DNA from: JAFEDN01 sp963844565
Lineage (GTDB): Bacteria; Pseudomonadota; Gammaproteobacteria; Coxiellales; Coxiellaceae
Reading direction: 5' to 3'
DNA length: 64,000 bases
NCBI GenBank assembly: GCA_963844565.1
Contig: CAWJON010000001.1
Span: 248,001 to 312,000 of the forward strand
Below, one piece after another: positions 17,809-27,171 of this stretch; within the stretch, counting starts at the first letter, position 1, and the number at the start of each line of letters is the position of its first letter. Under the pieces are notes generated by a model, which was given only the letters and a program-made list of their open reading frames with translations, was not told where the DNA came from and did not search any database. Both the position numbers and the translations under genes were made by a program.

Positions 17809-18612
17809 ATGGCCAAAGTTATCGCCATCACTAATCAAAAAGGCGGGGTTGGAAAAACCACCACCGCCGTAAATTTGGCTGCCTCTCTAACTGCCACAAA
17901 ACGCCGAGTCCTCTTGATTGATCTAGATCCCCAAGCCAATGCAACCGTCGGCTGCGGAATCAATAAATTGCAACTTCAACAATCTATGAATGAAGTTTTA
18001 TTGTCAGAATGTACAGTTCAACAAGCGCTGATTAAAACGCCTTGGCAATTTGATCTCTTGCCTGCCAACGGCGATCTTACGGTGGCGGAAGTAAGAATGT
18101 TACGCGATCCCCGAGATGATTATTTAAAAAATATATTAACCGGATTTATTCTACAATATGACTTTATCTTAATTGATTGTCCGCCGACCCTGAGTATGCT
18201 TACCGTTAATGCATTGGTTTGTGCACACAGCGTGCTAGTTCCCATACAATGCGAGTATTATGCCTTAGAAGGTCTTACCAGTTTACTCAGCAGTATCGAG
18301 CAAATTCGTCTTTCATCTAACCCAAATTTACAAATAGAAGGGCTGTTGCGCACCATGTACGACGGCCGAAATAGTTTGACGATAGAAGTTTCTGATCAAC
18401 TGCTCGCTCACTTTGGCGATAAGGTCTATCGAACGGTAATTCCTAGAAATGTTCGCCTGGCTGAAGCGCCAAGCCACGGTCTACCCATAATAGCTTATGA
18501 TAAAAAATCACAAGGAGCGACAGCTTACTTGGCTCTAGCAGGAGAGATTCTCCGCCGCCAAGGACAAATACCTTTACAATTTTCTAACTTAGCTTTGCAA
18601 GCTTTACCATAA
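17809..18612 (+). CDS. parA: Chromosome partitioning ATPase ParA (Soj)
   Basis: 267 residues. The deviant Walker A motif KGGVGKTT (NQKGGVGKTTTAVNLAAS) starts at about residue 10; the Walker A' motif is LIDLDPQANAT and Walker B is FILIDCPPTLSML. It is a chromosomal-type ParA without the N-terminal helix-turn-helix of plasmid ParA proteins. It acts on the nucleoid with ParB to segregate origins. parB follows 21 bases downstream in the same operon. The cognate centromere sites are present in this window, inside recF. Confidence 0.96.
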   Translation: MAKVIAITNQKGGVGKTTTAVNLAASLTATKRRVLLIDLDPQANATVGCGINKLQLQQSMNEVLLSECTVQQALIKTPWQFDLLPANGDLTVAEVRMLRDPRDDYLKNILTGFILQYDFILIDCPPTLSMLTVNALVCAHSVLVPIQCEYYALEGLTSLLSSIEQIRLSSNPNLQIEGLLRTMYDGRNSLTIEVSDQLLAHFGDKVYRTVIPRNVRLAEAPSHGLPIIAYDKKSQGATAYLALAGEILRRQGQIPLQFSNLALQALP

Positions 18613-18633
18613 TGACGTACTAAGAGGACAGAT

Positions 18634-19497
18634 ATGAAAAAATTAGGTAGGGGTCTCAGTGAATTAGGTTTGAGCGAGTTACTTAAACACACCAACCATG
18701 CATCAAGCTCCGCTTCTGCCTCGCAAGAGAAGCTCTCCTATTTACCGATCGAAACAATTGTTCCTGGACAGTATCAACCCAGAACGCATATTGACCCCCA
18801 AGCATTAGAAGAGTTAGCAAGCTCGATTCGTATGCAGGGCGTTATACAACCCATCATCGTCCGCTCTCGAGCTAACCAGTATGAAATTATTGCAGGAGAG
18901 AGACGTTGGCGTGCAGCGAAATTAGCCCATTTAGATAAAATCCCGGCCATTGTCCGTGAAATTTCTGATCAAACGGCTATTGCTGCTGCTTTAATTGAAA
19001 ACATTCAAAGACAAGATTTGAATGCTCTCGAAGAGGCACAAAGTTTACAGCGCTTATTGGAGGAATTCCATTTAACCCATCAAGAAGTAGCAGACGCCGT
19101 TGGCAAATCAAGATCAACGGTTACCAATTTAATCCGCTTGGTCAATCTACACGCAGAGATTAAACTGTTGTTAAATCAAGGTCTCCTGGAAAAAGGTCAC
19201 GCTTTGCTACTGGTTCCTTTAGAAGAAAATTTACAAAGAAATATCGCGCAGCAGATTGTCGCCCAGCAATTGAGCGTGCGAGAAACCGAAAAGCTGATTG
19301 CGAGTTATCGAAAAAAAACTGGACTTAAACCCACAAGTGGTCTTAAAATGATCAACCAAGAGACCAGGGAAACGCAAATAGCAGATAAATTGAAAGCCAA
19401 GGTTTCGATTCAGCAAGATACTGCAGGCAAAGGAAAAATAACTATTTATTTTCATAATGAAACCGAACTTACGGGAATTTTATCCCATATCAATTGA
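18634..19497 (+). CDS. parB: Chromosome partitioning protein ParB (Spo0J)
   Basis: 287 residues. The N-terminus MKKLGRGLSELGLSELL is the ParA-interaction segment. The CTPase/ParB box contains GERRWRAAKLA and ENIQRQDLNALEEA, followed by the helix-turn-helix (THQEVADAVGKSRSTVTNLIRLV) and a C-terminal dimerisation domain. All conserved parts are intact. It binds parS (consensus TGTTNCACGTGNAACA); two perfect matches lie at 47752 and 48373. The upstream sequence AGAGGACAGAT gives a strong ribosome-binding site. Confidence 0.96.
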   Translation: MKKLGRGLSELGLSELLKHTNHASSSASASQEKLSYLPIETIVPGQYQPRTHIDPQALEELASSIRMQGVIQPIIVRSRANQYEIIAGERRWRAAKLAHLDKIPAIVREISDQTAIAAALIENIQRQDLNALEEAQSLQRLLEEFHLTHQEVADAVGKSRSTVTNLIRLVNLHAEIKLLLNQGLLEKGHALLLVPLEENLQRNIAQQIVAQQLSVRETEKLIASYRKKTGLKPTSGLKMINQETRETQIADKLKAKVSIQQDTAGKGKITIYFHNETELTGILSHIN

Positions 19498-19528
19498 GAG
19501 ATAGGAATTCCCATTACTGAGGTATAAT

Positions 19529-20509
19529 ATGAAAAAATGGCACGAGATGTCTAATTCGATTATCAGGTTGGCTTTGATAACTAGCTTATTTTTATCAGGC
19601 TGCGATTCCAAGCATACCTACTTGGGTTTCATCGAAGGTCAATTAACTTATTTATCGGCTCCAGTGGGCGGCAAGTTGCAAAACTTAGCGGTAGTTAGAG
19701 GCCAAATGGTTAAAACTGGCGATCAGCTATTTTCTTTAGATCCCCTTCCTGAATCCTCTGACGTCAATGCTGCAAAAGCCAATGTTAAACAATTGGCGGC
19801 TACGCTTGAAGATAAAATGAAAGGCGGCAGACCTTCTGAAGTCAGCGCCGTTTCACAACAATTGGCTGCCGCACAAGCCCAAGCCGAGTTTGCGAAAAAA
19901 GATTTAGCACGTAAACAGGATTTAGCTAAGAAAGGGGCAGTTGAGCAAAATCAACTGGACGCCGCTAATCAAAACTTTAAAGTTGCAGAAGCCAATCTTA
20001 AGCAAATGCAAGCCAATCTAACCACCGCCAATCTCCCTGCACGATCCGAGCAAATCACGGCTTTGCAAGCGCAATTATCCGCTGCGCAAGATAACTTACA
20101 TCGACAAGAGTGGCTATTACAACAAAAAACAATTTCTGCTCCTGCAAACGCCCAAGTATTTGATACCTATTATCAGGTAGGCGAGGAGGTGCCCGCCAAT
20201 CAGCCCGTGCTCGCTTTATTAGGGTCAGCGGATATCAAAGTTGTTTTTTACATCGATGAGAGTGCCTTAGCAAAAATCAAAGCCGGTCAAAAAATTACCA
20301 TAAATTGTGATGGCTGCCGCAAGAACGTTGACGCTACCATTCGTTTTATTTCTCCCTCCGCTGAGTATACACCACCAGTCATCTACAGCCGCAGCGCAAG
20401 ATCTAAGTTAGTGTATGAGGTCGAAGCGACATTTGATCAAATAGCCGCTCAAAAGAAAGGAGTTTACTTACATCCCGGCCAGCCGGTCGACGTTACTGTA
20501 AACCTATGA
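19529..20509 (+). CDS. HlyD-family efflux adaptor lipoprotein
   Basis: 326 residues. The lipobox LSGC with C25 (SLFLSGCDSK) marks it as a lipoprotein. Domains in order are a biotinyl-lipoyl-like half (residues 40-70, TYLSAPVGGKLQNLAVVRGQMVKTGDQLF), a long Ala/Gln-rich coiled-coil hairpin (about 75-205), a second lipoyl half (TISAPANAQVFDTYYQVGEEVPANQPVLALL) and a beta barrel. It links an inner-membrane ABC exporter to an outer-membrane channel, like E. coli YbhG. It overlaps the ATPase gene by 4 bases, forming a three-gene operon. The substrate is unknown. Confidence 0.9.
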   Translation: MKKWHEMSNSIIRLALITSLFLSGCDSKHTYLGFIEGQLTYLSAPVGGKLQNLAVVRGQMVKTGDQLFSLDPLPESSDVNAAKANVKQLAATLEDKMKGGRPSEVSAVSQQLAAAQAQAEFAKKDLARKQDLAKKGAVEQNQLDAANQNFKVAEANLKQMQANLTTANLPARSEQITALQAQLSAAQDNLHRQEWLLQQKTISAPANAQVFDTYYQVGEEVPANQPVLALLGSADIKVVFYIDESALAKIKAGQKITINCDGCRKNVDATIRFISPSAEYTPPVIYSRSARSKLVYEVEATFDQIAAQKKGVYLHPGQPVDVTVNL

Positions 20510-21453
20510 ATAATGCGGATTCCAAACCTTCAAAATGGGTCATTGACGTGCACAACCTGCGAAAGGAATTTTATGGCAAGGCGGTGGTTAATAACGTTTC
20601 TTTGCGAGTGAAAAAAGGTGAGATATTTGGATTTCTAGGACCAAACGGCAGTGGCAAAACCACCACTATTCGCATGATTTGTGGGCTAATCATACCCGAC
20701 GGCGGAGAAGGCACTTGTTTGGGCTATGATATTCGCACACAAGCTAAACTCATTAAGTTACATGTCGGCTACATGACACAAAAATTTAGTTTGTATGGAG
20801 ATTTGTCGGTAGTAGAAAATTTAGATTTTATTGCCCGCATGTATGACTTACATCCACGCAAAGAAATCGTGCAAGCGAGTATCGATCGGTTGGGAATAGG
20901 ACGTCTTCGTCAAAGCCAACTGGCTGGCAATCTTTCTGGTGGCTGGAAACAACGTCTGGCTTTGGCCGCTGCTACCATACATAAACCGCAACTTTTATTG
21001 TTAGACGAACCAACTGCCGGTGTCGACCCTAAAGCTCGCCGAGAATTTTGGGATGAAATTCATCGATTATCGGCGGAAGGTGTCACGGCATTGGTCAGTA
21101 CACATTATATGGATGAAGCTGAACGCTGCCATCGCTTAGCCTATATTGCCTATGGCAAATTACTGGTCTATGGCGTTATGGATGATGTGATCGGACACGC
21201 CAATTTAACCACTTGGGAAGTCAAAGGGCCTGAACTTTCTATACTAGCGCAAGCGCTAAAACAACGCCCCGGGGTTTTGCAAGTTGCTCCCTTCGGTTTA
21301 GTTTTGCATGTTAGCGGAACCGAAGCGCATCAGCTTGAAGAAGCCATTGCTCCTTTTCGTCAACAAGTCGAGTATCAATGGCGGAAAATTCAGCCTAGTC
21401 TGGAAGATGTTTTTATTCACTTTATGGGAGAGGCCAAAGACACCTTTGCCTAG
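20506..21453 (+). CDS. ABC exporter ATP-binding protein (YbhF type)
   Basis: 315 residues with one nucleotide-binding domain. Walker A is GPNGSGKTTT, the Q-loop region is YMTQKFSLYGDLSVVENL, the signature is LSGGW (LSGGWKQRLALA), Walker B is LLLLDEPTAGVDP, and the switch His follows in STHYMDE. A C-terminal extension of about 80 residues is typical of DrrA/CcmA-like exporters. E. coli YbhF carries two such domains; this protein has one and would work as a dimer. It powers the permease encoded 3 bases downstream. Confidence 0.92.
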   Translation: MNNADSKPSKWVIDVHNLRKEFYGKAVVNNVSLRVKKGEIFGFLGPNGSGKTTTIRMICGLIIPDGGEGTCLGYDIRTQAKLIKLHVGYMTQKFSLYGDLSVVENLDFIARMYDLHPRKEIVQASIDRLGIGRLRQSQLAGNLSGGWKQRLALAAATIHKPQLLLLDEPTAGVDPKARREFWDEIHRLSAEGVTALVSTHYMDEAERCHRLAYIAYGKLLVYGVMDDVIGHANLTTWEVKGPELSILAQALKQRPGVLQVAPFGLVLHVSGTEAHQLEEAIAPFRQQVEYQWRKIQPSLEDVFIHFMGEAKDTFA

Positions 21454-21456
21454 TAG

Positions 21457-22605
21457 ATGATATTCATGAATATACCTCAATTGAGCTGGAAACGGCTAAA
21501 AGCAGTTATTGTCAAAGAATTTATTCAAATGCGGCGTGATCGACTCACATTTGCGATGATGGTTGGACTACCGATTCTGCAATTAATTTTGTTTGGTTTT
21601 GCGATTAATACCAATCCTAAATATTTGCCGACCGCGCTGGTGAACGCTGATCAAAGCCCATTGACTCGTACTTTCATCAGCGGTATTCAAAACACTGAAT
21701 ATTTTCAAATAAAAAATCCAAACGTAACAGAGACCGAGGCGGAAAAGTTGATCGCCCGTGGAAAAGTACAGTTTGTGGTTGAAATACCGCTTAATTTCTC
21801 CCGCGACTTAATTCGGGGAAAACGGCCTGACATCCTGGTCATTGCAGACGCCACTGATCCCATCGCTACAGGCAATGCAACCGGCGCATTGGGAAATTTA
21901 GCTTTAACGGTATTCAATCGGGAATTAAGCCGGGGACTTAATTATTTGCTGCCCGGACAACCGCCCTTTAATCTGGTTGTTCAACAGCGCTACAATCCTG
22001 AAGCTTTAAGCCAGTATAATATTGTCCCCGGTTTAATGGGGGTAGTTTTGACCATGACCATGGTTATGATTACTGGGCTGGCCATCACGCGCGAACGCGA
22101 GCGCGGCACCATGGAAAATTTATTGGCTACACCGGTTCGCCCGATAGAGGTTATGGTGGGGAAGATAATTCCCTATATTACCGTGGGCTATATCCAGCAA
22201 TGTTTAATTATCTTGGCGGGGATATTAATTTTCCATGTACCGCATGAAGGCAGCATTTTATTATTATTAATTGCAACGCTACCGTTTATTTTTGCCAATT
22301 TGGCCGTCGGCTTAACCTTCTCCACCATCGCCAAAAACCAATTGCAGGCCGTGCAAATGACTTTTTTCTTTTTCTTACCCTCTATTTTGCTGTCCGGTTT
22401 TATGTTTCCTTTTCACGGCATGCCGGTTTGGGCGCAAGCGATTGGCAACTGCTTGCCTTTAACTCATTTTCTTAATATAGTCAGGGGGATCCTATTAAAG
22501 GGCAATGGAATCAGTGACTTTATTTCTCAAATTTGGCCACTGTTGTTGTTTATAGGTATCGTAATGACCATTGCGGTGTATCGTTATAAAGAAACAGTGG
22601 ATTAA
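21457..22605 (+). CDS. ABC-2 type exporter permease
   Basis: 382 residues. One N-terminal membrane segment (about 31-50), a large external loop of about 140 residues (NTNPKYLPTALVNADQSPLTRTF...), then five membrane segments in the C-terminal half. The intracellular motif RERERGTMENLLATPVRPIEVMVGK is diagnostic for ABC-2 permeases of the YhhJ/YbhR group. Only one permease gene is present, whereas ybhFSR has two, so a homodimer is likely. Together with the adaptor and ATPase it forms a small-molecule or drug exporter. Confidence 0.92.
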   Translation: MIFMNIPQLSWKRLKAVIVKEFIQMRRDRLTFAMMVGLPILQLILFGFAINTNPKYLPTALVNADQSPLTRTFISGIQNTEYFQIKNPNVTETEAEKLIARGKVQFVVEIPLNFSRDLIRGKRPDILVIADATDPIATGNATGALGNLALTVFNRELSRGLNYLLPGQPPFNLVVQQRYNPEALSQYNIVPGLMGVVLTMTMVMITGLAITRERERGTMENLLATPVRPIEVMVGKIIPYITVGYIQQCLIILAGILIFHVPHEGSILLLLIATLPFIFANLAVGLTFSTIAKNQLQAVQMTFFFFLPSILLSGFMFPFHGMPVWAQAIGNCLPLTHFLNIVRGILLKGNGISDFISQIWPLLLFIGIVMTIAVYRYKETVD

Positions 22606-22610
22606 AAAAT

Positions 22611-24062
22611 ATGTCGTTATACAAACAACCAAAAGGTTTATATTTACTCTGCGCGACTGAACTTTGGGAGCGATTTGGATTTTACACGATACAAGCCATC
22701 CTTATCTTATATCTGACCAAGGGTTTAAAATATCCAGACGCCAAGGCTAACCTAATATACGCCAGCTACAGTGCGTTATTATATCTTACTCCGCTTATCG
22801 GTGGTTTCATTGCCGACCGCTTCCTTGGTTTTCAACGAGCAATCTTAATTGGTGGGCTTGTTTCCGTAGTCGGATATTTAGTGACTGCTTTTCCGCAGGA
22901 AAAAATATTCTTTATCGGTTTAAGTATATTAATTTGCGCCAACGGATTATTTAAACCTAACGTCTCCGCCATCGTTGGCGACTTATATGAGCCCGGCGAT
23001 CCCAAACGAGACGGCGGCTTCACCCTTTTTTATATGGGAATTAATATCGGCGCCTTAATCCCACCGGTAATTGCTGGCGTTTTGGTGTTGCATTATGGCT
23101 GGCACACAGGATTTTTACTAGCGGCGGCTGGTATGATTATTGGTTTTATCACGTTTTTAGTCGGCAAAAAAAATCTGACCCTGACAGGGAAAATGCCGCT
23201 AGAAAGCCCAGCCCATCCAACCAGTCGTTATCGCTGGTTGTTTGAAATCGCTTTTTATTTAGGATTTATTATCTTGGTGGCGTTATGCGATCTGGCATTT
23301 TCTTATCCAGAAACCACCACTTATTTAGTTGAAATTGCGGGTGTCGTAATTATTCTCCTTGTTTTGTTTTTCATGTTTAAGGAAAAAATTGAAGATCGTA
23401 AAAAAATTCTAGCCAGTTTAATCTTAACGATCATTTCAGTAGGCTTCTGGGCTTTATACAACCAAACTTTTACCTCCTTAACTCTATTTGCTGATCGAAA
23501 CATGCAGCAAAATTTTCTCGGTATTCCCGTCAATGCCTCCACCATGCAATTTTTTAATCCGCTGTTCATCATTGTGATTAGTCCTTTTCTGAGTGGTTTT
23601 TGGGTCAGATTAAATCGAAACGGCTTAAATCCTTCCATTCCCTCAAAATTCACCCTGGGAGTTTTATTCGTCAGTTTAGGTTTTTTAATTTTGCCCCTTG
23701 GCCTACATTTTTTTCCTAATGCAGGAATGGCCTCACCTTGGTGGTTAGTCATTAGTTATTTATTACAAACCATTGGAGAATTATTATTGTCGCCAGTGGG
23801 CTTAGCCATGATTACTTTATTAGTACCAAAATCTATGGTGGGCATGATGATGGGCGTATGGTTTTTCTCTCAAGCGGCAGCTTTTGCATTAGGAGGCGTA
23901 CTAGCCAATTTAGCAGCTATTCCAGATAATTTAACTAAGATGCAATCTTTAGTGGTTTATGACCATGCGTTTATGATCTTTGGTTTATTATCCTTGGGAT
24001 TAACACTGATTAGTTTTTTACTGATCCCATTTTTACAGAAATTAATTAAAAACCCCAAATAG
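22611..24062 (+). CDS. POT family proton-dependent di/tripeptide transporter
   Basis: 483 residues with 12-14 predicted membrane helices. The POT signatures are present: ELWERFGFYTIQAILILYLT (ExxERFxYY-like motif with F replacing a Tyr) in helix 1 and GADRFLG-like IGGFIADRFLGFQRAILIGG after helix 2, plus FYMGINIGALIPP. It imports peptides with protons across the inner membrane. It starts 5 bases after the ABC permease stop and may be co-transcribed. It is consistent with an organism that uses host- or medium-derived peptides. Confidence 0.93.
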   Translation: MSLYKQPKGLYLLCATELWERFGFYTIQAILILYLTKGLKYPDAKANLIYASYSALLYLTPLIGGFIADRFLGFQRAILIGGLVSVVGYLVTAFPQEKIFFIGLSILICANGLFKPNVSAIVGDLYEPGDPKRDGGFTLFYMGINIGALIPPVIAGVLVLHYGWHTGFLLAAAGMIIGFITFLVGKKNLTLTGKMPLESPAHPTSRYRWLFEIAFYLGFIILVALCDLAFSYPETTTYLVEIAGVVIILLVLFFMFKEKIEDRKKILASLILTIISVGFWALYNQTFTSLTLFADRNMQQNFLGIPVNASTMQFFNPLFIIVISPFLSGFWVRLNRNGLNPSIPSKFTLGVLFVSLGFLILPLGLHFFPNAGMASPWWLVISYLLQTIGELLLSPVGLAMITLLVPKSMVGMMMGVWFFSQAAAFALGGVLANLAAIPDNLTKMQSLVVYDHAFMIFGLLSLGLTLISFLLIPFLQKLIKNPK

Positions 24063-24122
24063 CTGGTTTAATTCATAATCAAAGAATTTGTTAAATAATT
24101 TAGAAGAAAAATAGGTGTTATT

Positions 24123-25490
24123 ATGTTAGAAGAGAAAAAATTTGAAAACGAAGAAAACATCAGAACCTTTCAATCTCTTTTAAAAAAAGGTATATGCCCC
24201 TTAAGCGCACTCTCCATAGCCGAGAGCTTCCCTAATCCCACGCTAGGTGTTGAAAAAGTAAGGGGAAATGTATCGGTAAATTTTATTGATTTTACTAACC
24301 CATGGATGACTAAAGAAAGCAAAAGTAATGTCGTAAACATAGCAACATTTGAAGAGTACACTGGAATTTTTGGTATATCGTTGGAAAGACGATGGTCTTT
24401 TCAATCGCAGAAAACAAATAAAATTAATATGGATGAAATTACTAAACGGCTGTGCGCTTCGATTGTTGTCGTTTTGAAGGCAGATCAGGATGATTCATTA
24501 ACCGTTCTATGTAGCCTCGCTGCATCTGAGTTAAAATCATCTTCTCGAAAAGATCTCGTGGTCGGAACAAAAGTTTCTAATGATTTGAATGCTGAAAGCT
24601 CCATTACCGAAATAAAAACGTCTCATGTTTTTCCACTCAAAGAGTGGTTAGCTATTTTAGTTCCCGAGCCTCTTATTGAACTTGCCAGCTCTATCTTTAA
24701 AGGAAAAATTAAAATTATTTCCGTTCCAATTAAAAAAACAAAATTAAATAAATTGCCGGAAATACTAGCCTATTTACATCTTGAAACGCTGGGCGGCCCT
24801 GTCGAAGTTTATGCGCCGCAATATGACACAGCCCTAAATAATTTTATTGAGAAAGAAAAACTTAAAAAATTTTTATTGCATGCGGTACGCTTGAATACAA
24901 CCTATGATTTCAATTATTGGTATATTGACGATTTGAAAAAAAATCACGGACTAATCACTAGATTACACGGCAAAATAGTGCAACAAAACTCTTCGGGATC
25001 AGGGTGGGTTAAATTTCATAAATCTGTGGCGACTACTACTCAACGCGAGCGTTTAAATGAAATTTATCCTTTAACAGTTGCTAAAGAAATTTCAGAGGCC
25101 AATCAATTCAATCAACAAAGTTATGAGGAACTACTCAGAGTTAAGCAAAGTCAAACCACTAACGAGAAAAGACAAATTTATGGCAAATTATCTGCTGAAA
25201 AAATAGAAATTCTTAAAAACCAAGGCGCTCAGGTCCTTTCTGTACATGGTTATTGGATTTTAGCTTTTCCCAAAAGCCTTACGCCTAAGGTTGAAGAGAT
25301 TATCAGCAAAAATCCGGAACAGATAAAATTAGAGCAGCTAAAAAAATTAGAAGAGGAAAGAAGTGCTAGGATTCTGCAAGCCGCCATTTGCTCAGCACTC
25401 TCTACCACCACGCTTTTTAAGATTGTTAAAAAACAAGAGCAAATTAAAACCTTGCAAAATGAAATTACTGAGTTGAGGCAAAGCCTTTAA
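24123..25490 (+). CDS. Orphan 455-residue cytosolic protein
   Basis: Not recognised. There is no signal peptide and no membrane segment. The protein has mixed composition up to about residue 400, with a segment EVYAPQYDTALNNFIEKEKLKKFLL and a Trp/Tyr-rich stretch (YDFNYWYIDDL), and ends in a predicted coiled coil (residues about 400-455, EQIKLEQLKKLEEERS ... KQEQIKTLQNEITELRQSL) interrupted by a short Ala/Ser/Thr-rich patch. The acidic, Glu-containing C-terminus would be compatible with a type IV secretion signal, but this is weak evidence. It stands alone after the POT gene, followed by an 11-bp inverted repeat. Confidence 0.7.
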   Translation: MLEEKKFENEENIRTFQSLLKKGICPLSALSIAESFPNPTLGVEKVRGNVSVNFIDFTNPWMTKESKSNVVNIATFEEYTGIFGISLERRWSFQSQKTNKINMDEITKRLCASIVVVLKADQDDSLTVLCSLAASELKSSSRKDLVVGTKVSNDLNAESSITEIKTSHVFPLKEWLAILVPEPLIELASSIFKGKIKIISVPIKKTKLNKLPEILAYLHLETLGGPVEVYAPQYDTALNNFIEKEKLKKFLLHAVRLNTTYDFNYWYIDDLKKNHGLITRLHGKIVQQNSSGSGWVKFHKSVATTTQRERLNEIYPLTVAKEISEANQFNQQSYEELLRVKQSQTTNEKRQIYGKLSAEKIEILKNQGAQVLSVHGYWILAFPKSLTPKVEEIISKNPEQIKLEQLKKLEEERSARILQAAICSALSTTTLFKIVKKQEQIKTLQNEITELRQSL

Positions 25491-25756
25491 TTGTAGGAAA
25501 AATTAACAATTTTGGACAAAATTTTCTCGATATTGAGCAGGAAATGTCTCTTTTATGAACTGAGAAAATTGTTAACTTGATGTTTTTTCTAGATTAATTA
25601 AAAATAGTACATTTTAAAGCATTGCTATGTGTATTTTTTGTACTTATAATCACCGCAGGATTTTGCTACATTATTTGAAGATCACTCAGTTTTAAGGAAT
25701 GAAATTGAGCCAAGGATCGGACGGATCGGAAATTTTGGCTAAGGACAGCCAAACCA
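25491..25756. other. Intergenic region after the orphan 455-residue gene
   Basis: No gene is seen. An 11-bp inverted repeat (TTAACAATTTT at 25503-25513 with its complement at 25565-25575) encloses about 50 bases and is followed by TGATGTTTTTTC. It may be a weak terminator or a processing structure. The rest is AT-rich and unremarkable. Confidence 0.5.
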
Positions 25757-25784
25757 AAAAAGGGTGACTTTTGTCACCCTTTTT
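25757..25784 (-). terminator. Rho-independent terminator of the Gly/Tyr lipoprotein gene
   Basis: A perfect 12-bp stem (AAAAAGGGTGAC / GTCACCCTTTTT) has a TTTT loop and flanking A/T runs on both sides. It sits 25 bases past the lipoprotein stop on the minus strand. Its symmetry would allow termination in either direction. Confidence 0.88.
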
Positions 25785-25808
25785 CTTTTATGGTTTTTAC
25801 ATACCAAA

Positions 25809-26087
25809 TTATATACCAAAGCCAACTCCAACAGTAACGTTGCTTCGGTAACCGTATCCACCACAGTAAGGCCAGTTATAACAACTGTAACTGCGATAGC
25901 GTGGGTAGTAACCATAACCATAGCCTCCATAGCCATAATTCGAATACCCATAATTATATCCATAAGGGTAGTAAGCGGAAGAATAATAGGTAGGCGGAGT
26001 ATAAACTGCGCAACTGGCCAATGTTCCAGCAACCAGTATAGCGGCTATCCCTTGGCTTATCCTAAGTAATAGTTTTTCGTTTTTCAT
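25809..26087 (-). CDS. Small Gly/Tyr-rich lipoprotein
   Basis: 92 residues from the ATG at 26087, chosen because AGGGAG lies 7 bases upstream; a longer frame starts 14 codons earlier. A lipoprotein signal peptide ends in LASC with C26. The mature part is almost entirely Tyr, Gly, Ser and Asn (YYPYGYNYGYSNYGYGGYGYG), ending in a short strand-like tail VTVGVGFGI. Such tails occur in surface or outer-membrane lipoproteins of Coxiella- and Legionella-like bacteria. No enzymatic function is suggested. A strong terminator follows. Confidence 0.72.
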   Translation of the reverse strand: MKNEKLLLRISQGIAAILVAGTLASCAVYTPPTYYSSAYYPYGYNYGYSNYGYGGYGYGYYPRYRSYSCYNWPYCGGYGYRSNVTVGVGFGI

Positions 26088-26182
26088 AACTTGACTCCCT
26101 AACTGTTCAATTTTTTTACTATTCTCCACAATTATAGCACATTTTCTGGTATTTTAAGTATCTGAAAAAATGATATATTTTT

Positions 26183-26692
26183 TTAGGTGGCGGGAAGAGG
26201 GGCGAAAATTAGGCTTAAACACTTCGGAATATAGTCAAATCCCAAGTTATTAGGTAAGTTGTCGATAGGAAAGAATGCGGCATCACTGACATCATCTCCA
26301 GGCTTTAACTGGCCACCTGAAAATTTTCCGTAAAAAATCGCTAAGTTTACTGGCTTGAAATTATCAAAGCCATTGTAAACTAAATCAAGTAACTCCAGTT
26401 TTCCTAACTGTAAACCGGTCTCTTCAAATAATTCTCGTCGAGCCGCTTGTTCCGGTGTTTCATCCCATTCTTGAAAACCGGCAGGCAGGGCCCAGCAGCC
26501 TTTTTTGGGCTCCAAAGCGCGTTTTACCAATAAAACCTGCTGATCATGAATCAACAAAACGGCCGAAGCCGGATTTGGATTTTGATAAGCAATCAAGCTG
26601 CATTGACTGCAATGTTGACGGCTACGGCCTTCCAAAAAAGATTCCCGCAATAACGAACCGCAAAAGCTGCAATATTTGGACATAAAAACCAT
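26183..26692 (-). CDS. NUDIX hydrolase with N-terminal zinc ribbon
   Basis: 169 residues; the internal ATG at 26683 (MSKYCSFCG) is the alternative start. An N-terminal zinc ribbon (CSFCG ... CSQCS) precedes a NUDIX domain. The NUDIX box GFQEWDETPEQAARRELFEETGL fits Gx5Ex7REUxEExGU exactly. This arrangement is seen in NudC-like and related nucleotide or ADP-ribose pyrophosphatases. It lacks the SQPWPFPxS motif of true NudC, so NADH specificity cannot be assumed. It stands alone. Confidence 0.88.
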   Translation of the reverse strand: MVFMSKYCSFCGSLLRESFLEGRSRQHCSQCSLIAYQNPNPASAVLLIHDQQVLLVKRALEPKKGCWALPAGFQEWDETPEQAARRELFEETGLQLGKLELLDLVYNGFDNFKPVNLAIFYGKFSGGQLKPGDDVSDAAFFPIDNLPNNLGFDYIPKCLSLIFAPLPAT

Positions 26693-26790
26693 TGAACTAT
26701 TGTACCAAACAACCCTTAAGGAAACATTATCGTCCTGTTAGAGGACCATTATAAAAGATGTAGCCGCAGCTGCTTTAGCTGATAATTGAC

Positions 26791-27070
26791 TCTCTGCATA
26801 GCCTTGTTCAGCGCATCCGCCAGCGAGCTTTGCAGCGGGTGTCAGCGGAGGTTTTTGCGCGCGCGCAGCGTAGCCAATTCGGAAACGAGTTCACGAGGGG
26901 AAAAGTTCACTTAGCACCGTGGCGCTAACGCAGTATTACACTCGCTATTGATGGCGAAGCGAGCACGGAAAAACCTCCGCTGACGGGCCCCGCTACACCA
27001 ATCCCGCGAGCAGGCGGATGTCGCTGAATAAGGCGGAGTGGGTTAAGATTTCGAAATCTACACCACACAG
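26791..27070. repeat. Foldback repeat family A, copy 1
   Basis: Outer arms near 26802-26822 (CCTTGTTCAGCGCATCCGCC) and 27012-27034 (complement of CCTTATTCAGCGACATCCGCC) enclose an inner perfect 16-bp stem: 26841-26856 (GTCAGCGGAGGTTTTT) with 26969-26984. The terminal sequence GATTTCGAAATCTACACC is shared with copies 2 and 3. It lies between the NUDIX gene and the atp operon. It is non-coding. Confidence 0.88.
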
Positions 27071-27171
27071 CTTAATTAAGCCCTGAATTTAATATCCTTA
27101 TATGTTGCATATCACCCCCTCTTCAGGATATACTTCCCGCCGATCCGTTTGTTCCCAGCGAGTAAAAATCA

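Noticed and set aside
25764..26069. 101-codon plus-strand frame rich in Thr, Val and Ile
   Set aside because: It is the antisense of the Gly/Tyr-rich lipoprotein gene, which has a lipobox, a ribosome-binding site and a terminator.
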